Shown here piece after piece: positions 25,940 to 37,822 of a DNA stretch of 64,000 bases; position 1 is the stretch's first letter, and the number at the start of each line of letters is the position of its first letter. The position numbers were made by a program, and so were the translations under genes. The notes beneath the pieces are model-generated. The model searched no databases, was not told the origin of the DNA, and saw only the letters and a program-made list of their open reading frames with translations. Origin of the DNA: Galaxea fascicularis (Eukaryota; Cnidaria; Anthozoa; Scleractinia; Euphylliidae); NCBI GenBank assembly GCA_948470475.1, contig OX419336.1, forward strand, positions 37,720,372-37,784,371, given 5' to 3'.

Positions 25940-28900
25940 TTTATTTAGTCAGGGTAGCACGTAATAGCCATGGGCTAATAAACTTGTGGCCCTGAAATCT
26001 ATTACATATCAAATCAAATCAAATACTGATTTTTGATGAGAGGGGAAAACCGGAGTATTCAGAGAAAAACCTCTCGGAGCAGAGTAGAGAACCCACAAAC
26101 TCAACCCACATATGACGCAGAGTCTGGGAATCGAACCCGGGACACATTGGTGGAAGGTGAGCGGTCTGACCACTGCGCCAACCCTGCTCCCCAGTAGTGC
26201 CTTCACTTACGATGTTTCTTTGCATGCCTTGTCCACTGCTGTATGTAACCGCTAGCATTGCTGCACAATGCTCTGCATAGTATGGCATGTCCCCTATCTC
26301 ATCCACAGCACCTACGAGGTTAACAGGTGACACGCAACTTGATGGGTAAAATTAAGTTTACATTTTTGGTCGGTTTTTCAATCAAGGGTTTGTGGTTGAA
26401 TCATGAATTACAAATACCACCTCCTCACCCAGGGCTATCAGTCTAGGAATAGTATCTTTTACACACTTGGTACTAACTTCAACATTATTTAACAACCCTT
26501 AAAACCGTTGGCCCCTGCACAGTGAACAATTCCACCTTATCTTGCACATTCTTCACTAACCTATTGTAACTGTGTAAATGGAGTTTGCATATCCATCAAA
26601 GTTGCAATTGTCTTTGAAGTGTCCTCCATTACCAGATGCCACCACAAATATGCTGCCATACCCCTTCCGTCCAGCCAGGACACCATGAGCAAGAGCAGCC
26701 TGTAAGTCAGACATTTCAAACATCTCATAAATATACCACGTAACCATCAACCTTTATTAGGTAACTAATACAGAAAGTGAAAGCATACTCAGATGAACTG
26801 GAGTTGCCTTCATTACCAAACATTTAGCAATCATATCAAATGCTGATAATGAAAAAATTTACATGTATGCAGAATTTTATTGGACAACCTTGCATCATGT
26901 CTTAGTACAATTTGTGACAGCATTTTCAATCTACCCCCAGCACAAAAGCTTCTGTCTAAAAATCATGCCCCCCCCCCCCTCAAAATCAACATACAGTAGT
27001 CACCTACCCCCAACCCTCAAGATAAACCTTTATGAATGCCACATTATAGGGAGCCAGACCTGGGACGCTTACCATTTGCACGATCCATCCGGGTGGAAAT
27101 TTTAAGTGTAAATATTCAATGCTGCAGCTTGTCCAAACACAAAATGGGTATATCACAAATGTACTAGCATCAGGTGGAAAGCTCATAAATGACAGAAAAA
27201 GTGCATTGATCAAGCCGATAGTCCATAATTTCTGAATCGTTCCACATGGAATGGTTTGTACCATTTGATTTTCCAACCAGAATTTCCGGGTTTTCCGTGG
27301 AAATGGTAAGGACCCCAGTAATCATGATACCACAGCACCAAGCAAGCCTCCCTCCAATCAGTTTCACATAATGAGTCACCATTATGCAAAAACGAAAGCC
27401 TTTTTTTTACAAAGCATTTTTATAATTATAATACTTTAATTTTTTTATGATTATAATACCTTTTGATGAGATCTGCATGTATAGTTAGTAGCATTTTTGA
27501 TACCACACCATAAAAAGTATAACCAATCAGAACACAGAAAAGCTGTTGTATATTTTTGAGTATTCCACCAAATCTTCCCATCATATGCACCACATTTGTT
27601 GGGCTACACTTTAATTTTTCTGTCACCTGGTATAAAACAGTTACAATGTATGCAAAGCTTCCTCATGACAAACCATGGAATATCCCACTTGTTACTTGTG
27701 GAAAAAATAGGTTATTGACTCTTGTGATATTTCATGGTATACCACTCAAAGCACAGCATCACTAACAAGCACTGCATTATTCCCTTTGGAACCAGGGCCA
27801 TCTGGGTTCCAGTGTAATTTGTAACATCATTGTTCCGGTAACTTATAAATTAAAATATAAACAAATGAGGCAAACTGCAGATTTGTAGAAGGTGTACTTA
27901 ATGATCGATCTTATCAATTGATTACCGGTACTGGTAATGTCAAATACTTTATCAGTACTGGAAGATCTAAAAATTATGACATAACCCGCACCTCCCTATT
28001 ACCCACAGCAACAGTTGTTTGCTCAGAAATTAACACATTACCTGTCGGTAATCGGCCGGAAATTACAGTAACATGTTGCTAGTGCAACAGGAGGCTGATT
28101 TTCAAGGAAAATGCTTCCCATGGAAGATCAATGGAAATTCCAAGAGGCAAAAGGAGTGACAAAAGCAGAAACATTTAAAGAAAAGTATGATGGGGATGCA
28201 AATGGGGTCACATGTATTGTATATTTTCTGGTATGTACCACACATAAACTAGACAATGACATACACTCAATGTGATTTTACAAACCTGTGCCAACTGATG
28301 TGGCCCATCAACTGTCTTTCCATTGTCATCAGGTCCCCAGCTGTGAACAAAACTATATAATGACTGCAAAAACATGCATAGGCCTGCACTGACAGCAGAA
28401 AATGACAGCTAAAAATTTACTTCTGAAAGTTATTAAATATTCATAATAAAAGAAAAAACCATCCTTTTCCTTCGACATTTCTACCATGAAGGCTTGGATA
28501 TGGGATCTTATTTGAACTTTTGCTTTGAATTTCTCCAAGAATTGTCAAAGGTTTGAGAAGTTGTATCAAATGCTTCAGACAAAATTTCATCAGATACTCA
28601 AACTTTTAATAATTTAATCCAGGATTAGTGAAAAGTTTGGTTTCAGTCTTTTAACTTTTGCATTTTTCAAATTTTGTAGAATGTCTGAGTGTTGAACAAT
28701 TAACTTTTGGATATGTTAGAGAAATAAACTTCTTGGTTAATTCTTAATCTTGAAATTATCAGCTTTTGAATGACTTCACCCTTGAGTTCAGTTAAAAAAC
28801 ACTTGGGTGTGCTTATGGATGTCCACTGAAACACTCCTCCTAATGTGCTCCCACTATTTTACATCAAATATGTACTGTATACCCAATAAATATACCACAC

Positions 28901-31900
28901 TTGTAAGTGAATAGTGCTTTTTGTGTGCTGTAATAACTTGGAGGTGATTGGCAAAGTACTATTCAGCTCCAAGCAGCCGAAGAGAAACAAATGGCTTCTC
29001 ATTTTGGTTTCCAAAAAGGAAATTACTTCTCAATAAATGCTATTATTCAGCTTGAGTAGTATATACTACAACAAATTTATACCCACTATTATTCACCTCC
29101 ACTTAATAATAAATAATATTGTTAAATAGTCTAACTTAGCTGAAGGGATCAACCTTGTCTACTTTCTTGTATTCTCTTTACAACATTAGGCCTTAATGGC
29201 TGCACTTTAACTAACACCCAACTCCTCTAGCCCCTGGATGTAGGCTCACTATTTTTGTATAAATAATTTATAAGGCTGCAGCAATCCTTAATTTTATTGA
29301 TAACAACTCAGAACATTAATTTACAGCCACCTTTTTTATCAGACAATAATAATTATTATTCTAATATTACCCACCAGGATGTTATAAGAGAAACGGATTA
29401 ATTTCTCAGTTGTATCAGTCACAGTGTTTAACGGCAAATCTTTGAATCAAAGAATGAGAATGTTTATGAGGTAATCTTGGATAGTTTTACTCACCTGCAG
29501 CTGTATATGTCATTGATATGCATCTTACTGTTGAAAGCCATGGCCTCTAGGCTGTCAGTCATTGGCCCATCTAAGATTCTTACCCCTAACAAATAAGATG
29601 AATCGCAATCAAGGTATTATTTTGATAAAAAAAAGGACCATCAAATAAAAAAAACTAGTAACAGCAAGCAAAAATAATTTTGCATTGTGCAAATATTAGG
29701 TGACAATTTTAGCTTTTTTTGCAATTTTGTTTTATATGGATGACTTGGCTCAAAAGGAATATGTTTGCCCACTTTCAGATAGTTTGTCATTGATGACTTG
29801 ATCATGTAATAAGTTGATCTTTTAACAAAAATCATGACATATCTGTTCATGAACTTTCCACAAATCTATGCAAGTTGGAGATCAAATGTAAATTATTAAA
29901 ACAATGATAATTCTCAATTTGTACTGGGTCTTTTATTTAGGCACCTATTTGATGCCCTGAGTCACAATAGCTCTGATTATGTGAATACCAAAGTGTAACC
30001 TTCTGTAAAAATAGTTATAAATGCATTTGCATTATCCTAGTTCTCTAAAAACTGGATCCATAATTGCTTACTTTTGTTATTGTACAAACATCACAATAAC
30101 CACATGAGATAGAGGAAATTCATTTAATATTAATTTTGATCATTACCTGACACTTTTGCACCATAAGCAACACCAACTGCACAGTATGTGTTTGGCACTG
30201 CAGCAATTTCACCTGCACACCTAATTTAATAAAAACAAAAATAAAAATTACAATTTATAATTGATTAATTATTACTTTCATGGCTTGTGGGGTTATATTA
30301 TTAATAGTTTCAGACCATAAAACATTGCAATTTTATTTTTACTTAAATAAGAAATAGGTATATGGCATTACGTTTGTTGCGTACTTAACAATTGAAACAG
30401 CTTTCATTTGACAGGGTGCGTGTGTGCACTCTGATTACAAACAGATACAGCTGTAGGGCTTGAAATTGCAACTAATAGAGTCACATTTGTGACTGAATTT
30501 TAGCCATTTGCAACTAAAACATGTAGAGGAGTCGCAAATTATGCAACTAGTTTTCATCTTCACTATCATGAAATAAAACGGCTTGTAGTTGTCACTGAAG
30601 CTGATAATCGGCAAACCTAAGAGAGATTGTCTTTTCAATGCTGTCTCCATTATATTATTTGGCAACAAAACATGATCACTCCTACAATTATTGGCGGCTG
30701 GAGAACTGTATTTTAACCACTCATTTTATGCTGATCACCACAAAGATATCAAGCAAATGACAGCATCAGAACCTGAACTGAAATTCAAGTTGTTCATTTA
30801 CTAATTATAATGTGGTTATTTAGTTTTGCAACTAAAATTACAAGTTTGCGACTAAATTTTCATATCTTGTCACAAAATTGTGACTTTTTTTTTTTACTTT
30901 TGACTCTGACAGATGAGATGATGTCAAAACACGCAATATCAGAGTACTGGTAACACCAGATGGAATCTATTTGTTTTATAAATTGTTATGAAATAAGCAT
31001 CCCCTCACAAAGTTAGAAATATTAGAAAATCTTGGTGGTACCTAATGATAGGAGATTCAAAGAAAAAATTGTTCTTTTTAAAACTAAATGTTATGTTTTT
31101 TATTATTCATTCTCATTCATGCATTAAAACCTCAACATAATGCTTCAAAACAAATTTTCTCAGGAGGGCCACCAGACATTTCTGCAGCTGATTATGTCAT
31201 TTATACAGCTATATGTCAATCACAAACCCCACTTAGCAGCCGGACCAAACAAAATGTGAGTCATGCGCTGTCCACTGTACAATTATACTACATCAAATTT
31301 AACTGAGAACACACCTCATGCAGCTTGGCCGTCATTACAGTTATGTATTCACTTTAATTTATAAATTATTAAGAGTAAGATTAATAAATGTTTTATCAAT
31401 TATTGAAACTAATCGTTTATTACTGGCCAGCTGGTTCATCAAGTTGTGAATTGCTACTACCTTGTTCCATGGTGGTTTAAGCCAGCTTCATCTGCTCTTG
31501 GCATTGGGTCATCATCATTTGAGTTTATATCCCAGCTGCCTTCTGAACACTACATGCATCAAATGTGATTTCAATTTAATTTATTCATGCAATTCACAGA
31601 TTTAAAATGCCTTTTAACTTGTTGATGTTCAAACCTAACATCTAGTGTGGACAAACTCTTAATATACAATCATTCAAACAGAGTTAGTGTTACTATTAAC
31701 TACATGACTTGTGTGGTTAATAAATATTATTTTCATCGTCATAACAGTTTACAAAATATACTTCTATGGGACAGGAAAAGTGAAGATACATAATACACAT
31801 TATAAAGACAAGGAGAAAGCAGTTGAGACATTATGATTTCTTTCTCAAATAACTCCAAGCATCATGAGATACCCGTAATTTACTGTTACAGCTTAATACT

Positions 31901-34900
31901 TTTTCATATCATTGGCCCTTTAATCTGCATTCAAGTTTACAAGTTTACAATCAAAATGCATGTGGAGTTTGTTTTAATATTTTGTGTCTGACTTAGCAGT
32001 TTACAATCATATAATACTACAATTACTTTTTATTTATTTGATGTTCAACTTAATTACTGGTAAATATTTCAATTGCAAAATGTATGTAACTGACTGACGT
32101 TTGGAAACCCAGGTGGTACAGTACATGTCACCAAAATTTTGAAAACTTCCAAGATAACCCTGTCTTTTGATCACAGGTCCCTGGTCATTGATGAAAGCTT
32201 AACAATATGGCATTTACAAAATCAATACACTATTTCCATTTACTATACAAGGTCATGACATCACAAAAAATACTTACATAATTGTCAAGAATATCTGGAT
32301 TGGTCCATTCCACACCTTGAACAAACACATACATATTTTACATTTGATGAGTATTGATAGCTGAGCTTGAATCTGATCTGCATGCAGAACAATTTTCTGA
32401 TGTAGATATGTGCCTTGCAGGTTTCATGTCAGTGCACACTTGCCAATCTAGGGTGCAATCTCAGATAATGGGGCTCAAGACTAACTCTTCAGCTTACTAG
32501 CCCAGTGACTAGTGCACATGTTTTGTGCTAACATTTTCAATGGCCAAAATGGCTAGTGAAGCACAAAACCTACCAGCCAAAACAGAAATTTTACTAGTCT
32601 GTGGCTAACTGACTACCGTTAGTCTCAAGCCCTGGATAAAGGCCAGAACTGACACTAGACTATCCAACTACTAAACAATGAAACTGCTCATTTGTACCAG
32701 AGAGATCAGTTGACCACCATAATGCGATTCAAGATCTTAGATTTCCTGTACAAGGGCATCATAACTGATAGCCTGCGTGACAGAGGCCTTTTTCGGCTCT
32801 TGTTTCACACGCCGAGAAAAGAGCTCTTTTCTCGGCATGTGAAACAAGAGCTGTAAAAGGCCTCTGTCACGCAGGCTACATAACTGAGGGTTAGTTCTCA
32901 AACCTCCAGCTTTCAAAATTTGAAAGCTACTAAATCTTATCAACCTATACAATCAGCTGATAAAACCAAACAAGCCACTTGTTTTTACTCCCCCAGCAGC
33001 AGCACCATGAACAGTTTCTTCAGAAAGCACACACCTTATCCAGGAGAAAGACTTCCTTCAAAATTTGAAATTGCCTAAAGTTTTGAATTAATCATTTAGG
33101 GGTACAAGGAGGGGTGACAAATGGTAAAATCCAAGATTCTCCAAGACACTAAGTCCCTTGTTTGAAAATCCGAGACACAGACCAAACCTGTGAGACTTCG
33201 AGACTCTTCACAAAGGCTAATACTGGGATTTTGAGATCAGATGAAACGTTTAAAAGACCCAAGATTTTAGTTCCATTTGCCACCCCTACAAGGGTGTGGC
33301 CCATTAGCACATTGTCATATTTTCAACATACCTCAATTTTTTTGTCACATTAAAAAAATAATTGCAGTGGCTACACTGTGGCATCCTTACCATCGTCAAT
33401 AACCGAAACAACTACTCCATGTCCTGTAACATTGTTCTCCCAAACACCAGTGACATTGATGTCATGTCCTATGAGGCGCAAGTTATCCTACCATTGATAG
33501 TAAATAACACTTTTGTTTTAAAAAGATCAGTAAATAAATATATATTAAGTACAAACTTGGGCTCTGCAGAGATAAGGGGCACCTTTGTACAAAAAAAACA
33601 TTCATTCTTAATCATTTGCAATTACATTTACATAAATTAAGTGAGTAAAAATCGTTACCACAATCAGACCGACTATAACACTTAAACATAAAATCTAAAC
33701 TTAAAACCTTGAAACTCAAAATCCCAAATAATTACCTCAAAAATACTGACATTTGGAGTTAAAAATATCTAAGGAACTAAATGTAACTAACTCCTCATGG
33801 AGGTAGTTCCACTCTGCAATAGTTACTGGAAAATATGAATACTTAAGGTGGCTTACTACAGTTTTTTTATTTTCTGCTACAGGCGCCGTGCATGAACTTG
33901 AAGTTCAATAAGCATTACATGCAAGGTAGAGTCGCTTCAATTGACCAAGAAAACATCTGGGAGTGAAAATAAAACATTAATTTTTAAAACATTGCGTCTG
34001 TGGCCAAATATGTATTATGGGATGTCCAAGAAGCGATAGGGGGTGGGGTATAAAATAGACCGACTGGGGGTGTATTTCTCAAAATCTAGCCGTACAACGC
34101 CACCTAAAAATTTCAGGATTTGAAATGTGGATAAAAAGAAACATTTAGAGAGAACCCAAAAATCTGTCAGGCACAATTTTTTATAAAATTCTGTCTGACA
34201 GATTTTTTTGAAAAAAAATCTTCATCTCCATTTTGATGTATTTTGGCACATACCAAAATTTGGACATAGGTGTTACCTCTAGGTTTTGAGAAATTAAGCG
34301 AGGAAAATGAGTTTTTCAGGTTTTGTGCAACCTGCATTTAGAAAAGCATTACGCATGTGTTTGTCAGAGAAACCAAACTTTTACAAATACGCATGTGCTC
34401 TCTCCACGCCACAACCTCGTGTTTTGAGTTAAAATATGGCTTTGTTTACTGCACCGACTACACCTATCCATGTCCAATACACTCGACTAGACTCTAGCCG
34501 TCAAATCTTAGAGTCCACTGGAGTTACTCGAAGTCTAGTCGTGAAATGAAACCAGAAGTCCAAAATAATTGTCAACTGGAGTACATTAGAGTCCAGTGGA
34601 GGACTCAAGACGAGCACCGGGTACACATGTAATATACCTCGTTCTTTATGCCATGACCACTAGACTTCCGATTTTCCGATAGAATACAAGCATACACAAC
34701 TAGAGTCTAGTTCAGTGTATTGGACAACCCTCACTACACCTAAATCCTGTGGGAGGTAGTGACATTGTAGTGAATGTGATTTCTTTTCAGTATTTGGGAT
34801 TTTTGCATGACACATTTCTTTTTTCATTTTGCTTGTGGGGTTTTCCTTTGTCAGCTTTAGCTCGTGTGTAATGCTTACATGATTTTAAGCACGCACAAGC

Positions 34901-36207
34901 CAAGCATAATTGCACATATAGCAACAAAAAAACTGTAGTAAGCCACCTTAAAAACATCCTTATATCATGGTGGTGTAATTCATATGAAACAACATTTGAA
35001 TATGGTTCAGTTCCTTCCCCCTCAATCCTGTTCCTGGGTAATTTTTCCATTTTAAAAATGAACAATAAAGTTAACAAAATTTATTTGAAGTGGTCAATTA
35101 ATATGATAACAAAATTCCATACTGACTTCAAACCCTTCAAGTGACAAACAGGAAACTTAAATCCCCTTGTCACTCATTAATCAAATATACTTCAGTAAAG
35201 AAACATGATGACCAAAGACATTTTCTCCCAACTAGCACCATGCAGGATGTATGGATAATAGGGATGAGAATATGCAACTGGAGCTTAAAGGCTTCATAAT
35301 ACAATTTTTTGGTTATCCACAGTTCAAACAAAAGATAAATCTCATACTTTATTCTTGTTTGTCAGAAACCAAAACCAATAATTGGTTCTTTATGAAGAAT
35401 GACTGGGAATAGAAAATATGAGGCACAGAATACACTGGAAGACTCAAGACAAATATCTTGGCCAAACAAACAAACTCTTCTTCGTCGATGCTCTATTGAA
35501 CGTGGCTTTTTAAAGTGGTGTAGCTTGTAAAATAAGGCTTATCGCATGTTGTTAAAATAATTAAACGAAGTCTGTTAGTCAGAATGAGAAATTAGAATAC
35601 AATTGACCACAGATTAAAAGCTACTGGTAAACAACTACAACTGTAGGAAATGACAACCTTCAAGCGTTGTCAATAATCCGGCATTTCAGAAGGTTTCAAT
35701 TCAAGAAAAATAAATTAATTAATAATGATTAGTCAAGTCTGTTCTTACCAAATGCCATTGACTCGGAAAATACTGATCCTTAAATTGAAGGCTTCGTTTG
35801 TAACGCATCCTCACCATCTCTTGCCTCGACCATTCGATTTTAGGATGATTTGCTAAATGTTCGGTAATAGTATCTTGCACTTTGTTAAGTTCGAGTCGTT
35901 TAATTCCACTTCGGTTGAAAAATGTATCATGTACGAACAGGTAGTGCCCTACAAGGCCTCCTATTTGGCCGCGATTAACGAGGCCCGCCTCGTTTGCTAT
36001 GTGGTCCGCTAGCGCATGGAGATCAGACGTGTTCACATAATGTTCTACTGGTATTCGGATTGCCCAGGACGATGAAAAGCTCGTTGAGTTTACTGCTCTT
36101 TTGCCGTGCATTTCTTCGCTGGAACTTGAAAAGCCGTTCATCAAAAGAACAAAAACATACCAGCACGAAGAAATAAAAAGCCGCCATTCCGGCAGCTTAA
36201 TGGGCAT
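18389..36207 (-). CDS. PCSK7: PCSK7-like proprotein convertase (furin/kexin family serine endoprotease)
   Basis: Nineteen exons join in phase into 719 aa: 36207-35749, 33487-33391, 32315-32278, 31549-31461, 30220-30147, 29585-29495, 28340-28286, 26699-26561, 26311-26211, 24390-24278, 24034-23980, 22939-22832, 21588-21486, 21371-21319, 20514-20417, 19739-19645, 19517-19427, 19118-19004, 18574-18389. Order: N-terminal hydrophobic signal segment, inhibitory prodomain ([18 protein letters not shown] is PC7-like) ending at RYKR, subtilisin-like catalytic domain with Asp184 (IDDG), His225 (HHGTRCAG), oxyanion Asn325 (SGNGG) and Ser402 (GTSAAAP), P domain (about 475-610), Pro-rich stalk, one transmembrane helix ([16 protein letters not shown]), and an acidic cytoplasmic tail with TPLL. 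It should cleave precursor proteins after paired basic residues in the trans-Golgi/endosomal system. PC7 over furin rests on the prodomain, the lack of a Cys-rich region and the direct stalk-to-membrane layout. Donor GTTTGT/GTTTGC at exons 7 and 18 are weak. Confidence 0.93.
20072..20256. mobile_element. MITE with about 28-bp inverted termini (convertase intron)
   Basis: The left end GGGGGCCGTTTCTCGAAG and the right end CTTTCGAGAAACGGGCCCC are inverted copies, each followed inward by a CCGGTAA/TTACCGG segment. The element lies between exons 15 and 16. Target-site duplication not clear. Confidence 0.7.
21669..21815. mobile_element. MITE-like inverted repeat (convertase intron)
   Basis: The arms contain GGTCCGTACTGTAAGTTAC and its exact inverse GTAACTTACAGTACGGACC. 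The similarity extends outward to CTTACTAA / TTAGTAAG. It lies between exons 12 and 13. Confidence 0.7.
22391..22747. mobile_element. nested MITE cluster with GGCCCCAGTTGTTCAAA termini
   Basis: The left end (22391-22420, GGCCCCAGTTGTTCAAAG) is matched inversely by two right ends: CTTGAACAGCTGGGG at 22508-22522 and CTTTGGACAACTGGGGCC at 22726-22743. This suggests an element interrupted by, or adjacent to, a related one. The interior has repeated GGATAACTC/GAGTTA motifs. It lies in the intron between exons 12 and 13. Confidence 0.6.
23259..23304. repeat. perfect 18-bp hairpin
   Basis: GCCCGAACTGCAGTCTTC (23259-23276) and its exact inverse (23287-23304), separated by 10 nt. It lies in convertase intron 11 and may be the tip of a degraded foldback element. 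Confidence 0.75.
24813..24981. mobile_element. MITE, about 170 bp, long inverted arms
   Basis: The outer arms GTAATCACATG / CATGTGATTAC and inner arms GTGCAATTTGGAATAAATAAG / CTTATTTATTCCAAATTGCAC pair across most of the element. Both halves carry TTTTTTCAAAGACC or its inverse. It lies in convertase intron 9. Confidence 0.75.
25072..25365. repeat. CTTCGG-rich degenerate tandem repeat
   Basis: Repeated ATCTTCGGAAATCTTCGGAAG-type units of roughly 21 and 31 bp with variants. Both strands stay open, giving an artificial [16 protein letters not shown] translation that I reject as protein. It lies within convertase intron 9. Confidence 0.75.
25888..25939. repeat. TAA trinucleotide microsatellite
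   Basis: About 17 uninterrupted TAA units, close to the tail end of SINE copy D in convertase intron 9. Confidence 0.9.
26006..26192 (-). mobile_element. tRNA-derived SINE, copy D (best preserved)
   Basis: On the minus strand it begins GGGGAGCAGGGTTGGCGCAG (A box, GGCGCAGTGGTC). It has an intact B box (GGGTTCGATTCCC) inside a tRNA-like head of about 70 nt. The shared body (GGTTTTTCTCTGAATACTCC) follows, and the tail is TTTGATTTGATTTGA. It sits in convertase intron 9 in the sense orientation, starting only 18 nt after the exon 9 boundary. Confidence 0.85.
30440..30905. mobile_element. possible degraded DNA transposon with TTGCAACTAA motifs
   Basis: AATTGCAACTAATAGAGTCAC near 30465 and inverted or direct variants (TTGCAACTAAAA, GTCGCAAA, TTTGCGACTAAA) near 30510-30860 suggest decayed termini. 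Boundaries are uncertain. It lies in convertase intron 4. Confidence 0.35.
32466..32636. mobile_element. small hAT-like MITE
   Basis: The left end GGGGCTCAAGACTAAC and the right end GTTAGTCTCAAGCCCTG are imperfect inverted copies. The CAGGGCTTGAG terminus resembles hAT-type ends. The interior repeats CTAGTG/CACTAG motifs. Only GATAA is shared at the two flanks, so the target duplication is unproven. Confidence 0.5.
32769..32878. mobile_element. 110-bp near-perfect foldback MITE with 9-bp target duplication
   Basis: The arms of about 54 bp (TAGCCTGCGTGACAGAGGCC and its inverse at the far end) meet at AGAGCTCT. CATAACTGA occurs at 32760-32768 and 32879-32887, directly bordering the element. 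A 9-bp duplication is typical of Mutator-like transposition. It lies in convertase intron 2. Confidence 0.9.
33847..34947. mobile_element. 1.1-kb TTAA-bounded non-autonomous transposon
   Basis: GGTGGCTTACTACAGTTTTTTT at the left end and its exact inverse at the right end are each bordered by TTAA (33843-33846 and 34948-34951), the target used by piggyBac-type transposases. No transposase is inside. A second element (34467-34732) is nested in it. It lies in convertase intron 1. Confidence 0.8.
34467..34732. mobile_element. 266-bp MITE nested in the TTAA element, 10-bp target duplication
   Basis: The arms TGTCCAATACACTCGACTAG and TAGTTCAGTGTATTGGACA are inverted copies that extend into ACTCTAG/CTAGAGT. 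The element is bordered by ACTACACCTA at 34457-34466 and 34733-34742. The extreme tips (TCCA and ACCCTC) are diverged. Confidence 0.8.
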
Positions 36208-37267
36208 AACAAGTCACGAGGAAACTAGAGGAAACATTCGCTGACATTTCAACGAAGACAACCACGAAAACAAAGAAGAAAGTTCATAAAAATGCGGCGA
36301 TTCCACTGTTCCTTTTCCGCCATTCTCTCACTTGCATGTAACCAGGCCTGTCTTTGTTTGAACGAAACCGGAAGTTATCCAAACAATTCCAAAACATTAT
36401 TTTGTTTCACTTGCAATGGATCTTGGGTATTTTTTGTTCAGTGAACTGAACCAGGAGCGCTCCTGACTGAACGGATTTGGACGGATAGCTCCAGCTCCCT
36501 GGCTCAAGTGTTTGACATACGGCTGCAATTAAAGGAGGAACTGTCACCAGAAGCCCGTTCCCGAAAGTCCCGAAAACTTTCGATCCAGAACTGGGATCCT
36601 CTTATTCTAAAAGGCTAGTCTTATACTACGATTTTCAGATACGAATGTTTTGCCTGGAAACGCCTTTGTTTTTAAGGTACGTAGGAAATATGGCACCCAA
36701 AATAGTCCCGAAAAGTTCCGATGGTTTCAAGAAACGCACGCCAGAGTCTGTATTAGGTTCTGATGACAAGGAAGAAAATTAAGGTAGCGATGTGGCGTGT
36801 CCTATTTAAACTACAGATACCTAAACCCCTATATCAAATTAAAGCTTATAAAGCTGACTGTCAAACAAAACCAAGAACTTTGAAATTAAATGAACTGTCG
36901 AATTTTTCATGACGTCTAAATGCAAGCGTCCGAACCACCTTTTCAAAGCTACAAGTCAAAGCGAATTTCACTAATTTGATTTATTCCTCAGTTTCCGGAC
37001 CCATAGCGCTAGAGTTATTAAAACAGCCTGTCTGCGTCTTGCCATAGTCAGCTACAGTGAAAAGTTACAGCACATTTTAGTAATAGTATTAAAAAAGATG
37101 TGAAGCGATCGTACAAAAGTCGCTCTCGGACAAAAAAAATCGAAATAAAAAATTCGCAGATACATTTTTGTTGCCTATATGTCAAACTGTCAAAATTTGA
37201 GGGCAAAAATAACAAATTCCCTTTGAGTTTTAGCTCTTCAAAGTGTCCCCTTCAAATGGAAAAATTG
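36208..37267. other. convertase upstream region
   Basis: 5' flank and presumed promoter of the convertase gene. No TATA box or other element can be assigned, and no ORF looks genuine. Confidence 0.5.
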
Positions 37268-37620
37268 TACCCAAGTGTATGGCCATATATGTCTGTGTAT
37301 GCCCACGTACATAAGTGTATGGCCATAAAACCCGTGTATGCCTATGTACACCGGTTTGTATGTCCGTGTATGCTTATGTACCCGAGTGTATGGCCATGTA
37401 TGTCCATGTATGCCTATGTACACCAGTGTATGGCCATGTATGTGTGTGTATGCCCATGTACACTAGTGTATGGCCATGTATACCCATGTATGCCCACGTA
37501 CACAAGTGTATGGCCATGTATGCCCGTCTATTCCCATATACACCGGTGCATGGCTATGTATGTCCGTGTATGCCCACGTACACAAGTGTATGGCAAGGTA
37601 TGTAACTGTATCGCCATGCA
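37268..37620 (+). repeat. minisatellite, about nine units of about 39 bp
   Basis: Variant units of GTACACCAGTGTATGGCCAT followed by GTATG-type sequence recur every 38-42 bp. Internal ATGTATGCCC sub-repeats are visible. Two plus frames and part of a minus frame stay open through it, which is expected from the composition. Confidence 0.85.
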
Positions 37621-37822
37621 TGGTCATTTGTAAGATTATGAATGGTTATTAAGGCACGTTAAACCAGTATATGACAGTTACACCACGTACCTACCAACTT
37701 ATATAGGTTATTCACCGAACTGGAGTGGGCTAGTGGTAGATACCAAGCCGCGAAGCGCCAAGGTGAATACCCAACACTGAGGTAAATAGTTGTTTTGATA
37801 TATATTACAACATACAGATAAT

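Noticed and set aside
37100..37633. 177-codon plus-strand ORF rich in Met, Tyr, Cys, Pro
   Set aside because: It runs through the 39-bp minisatellite. A second plus frame is also open through most of it and the composition follows the DNA repeat.
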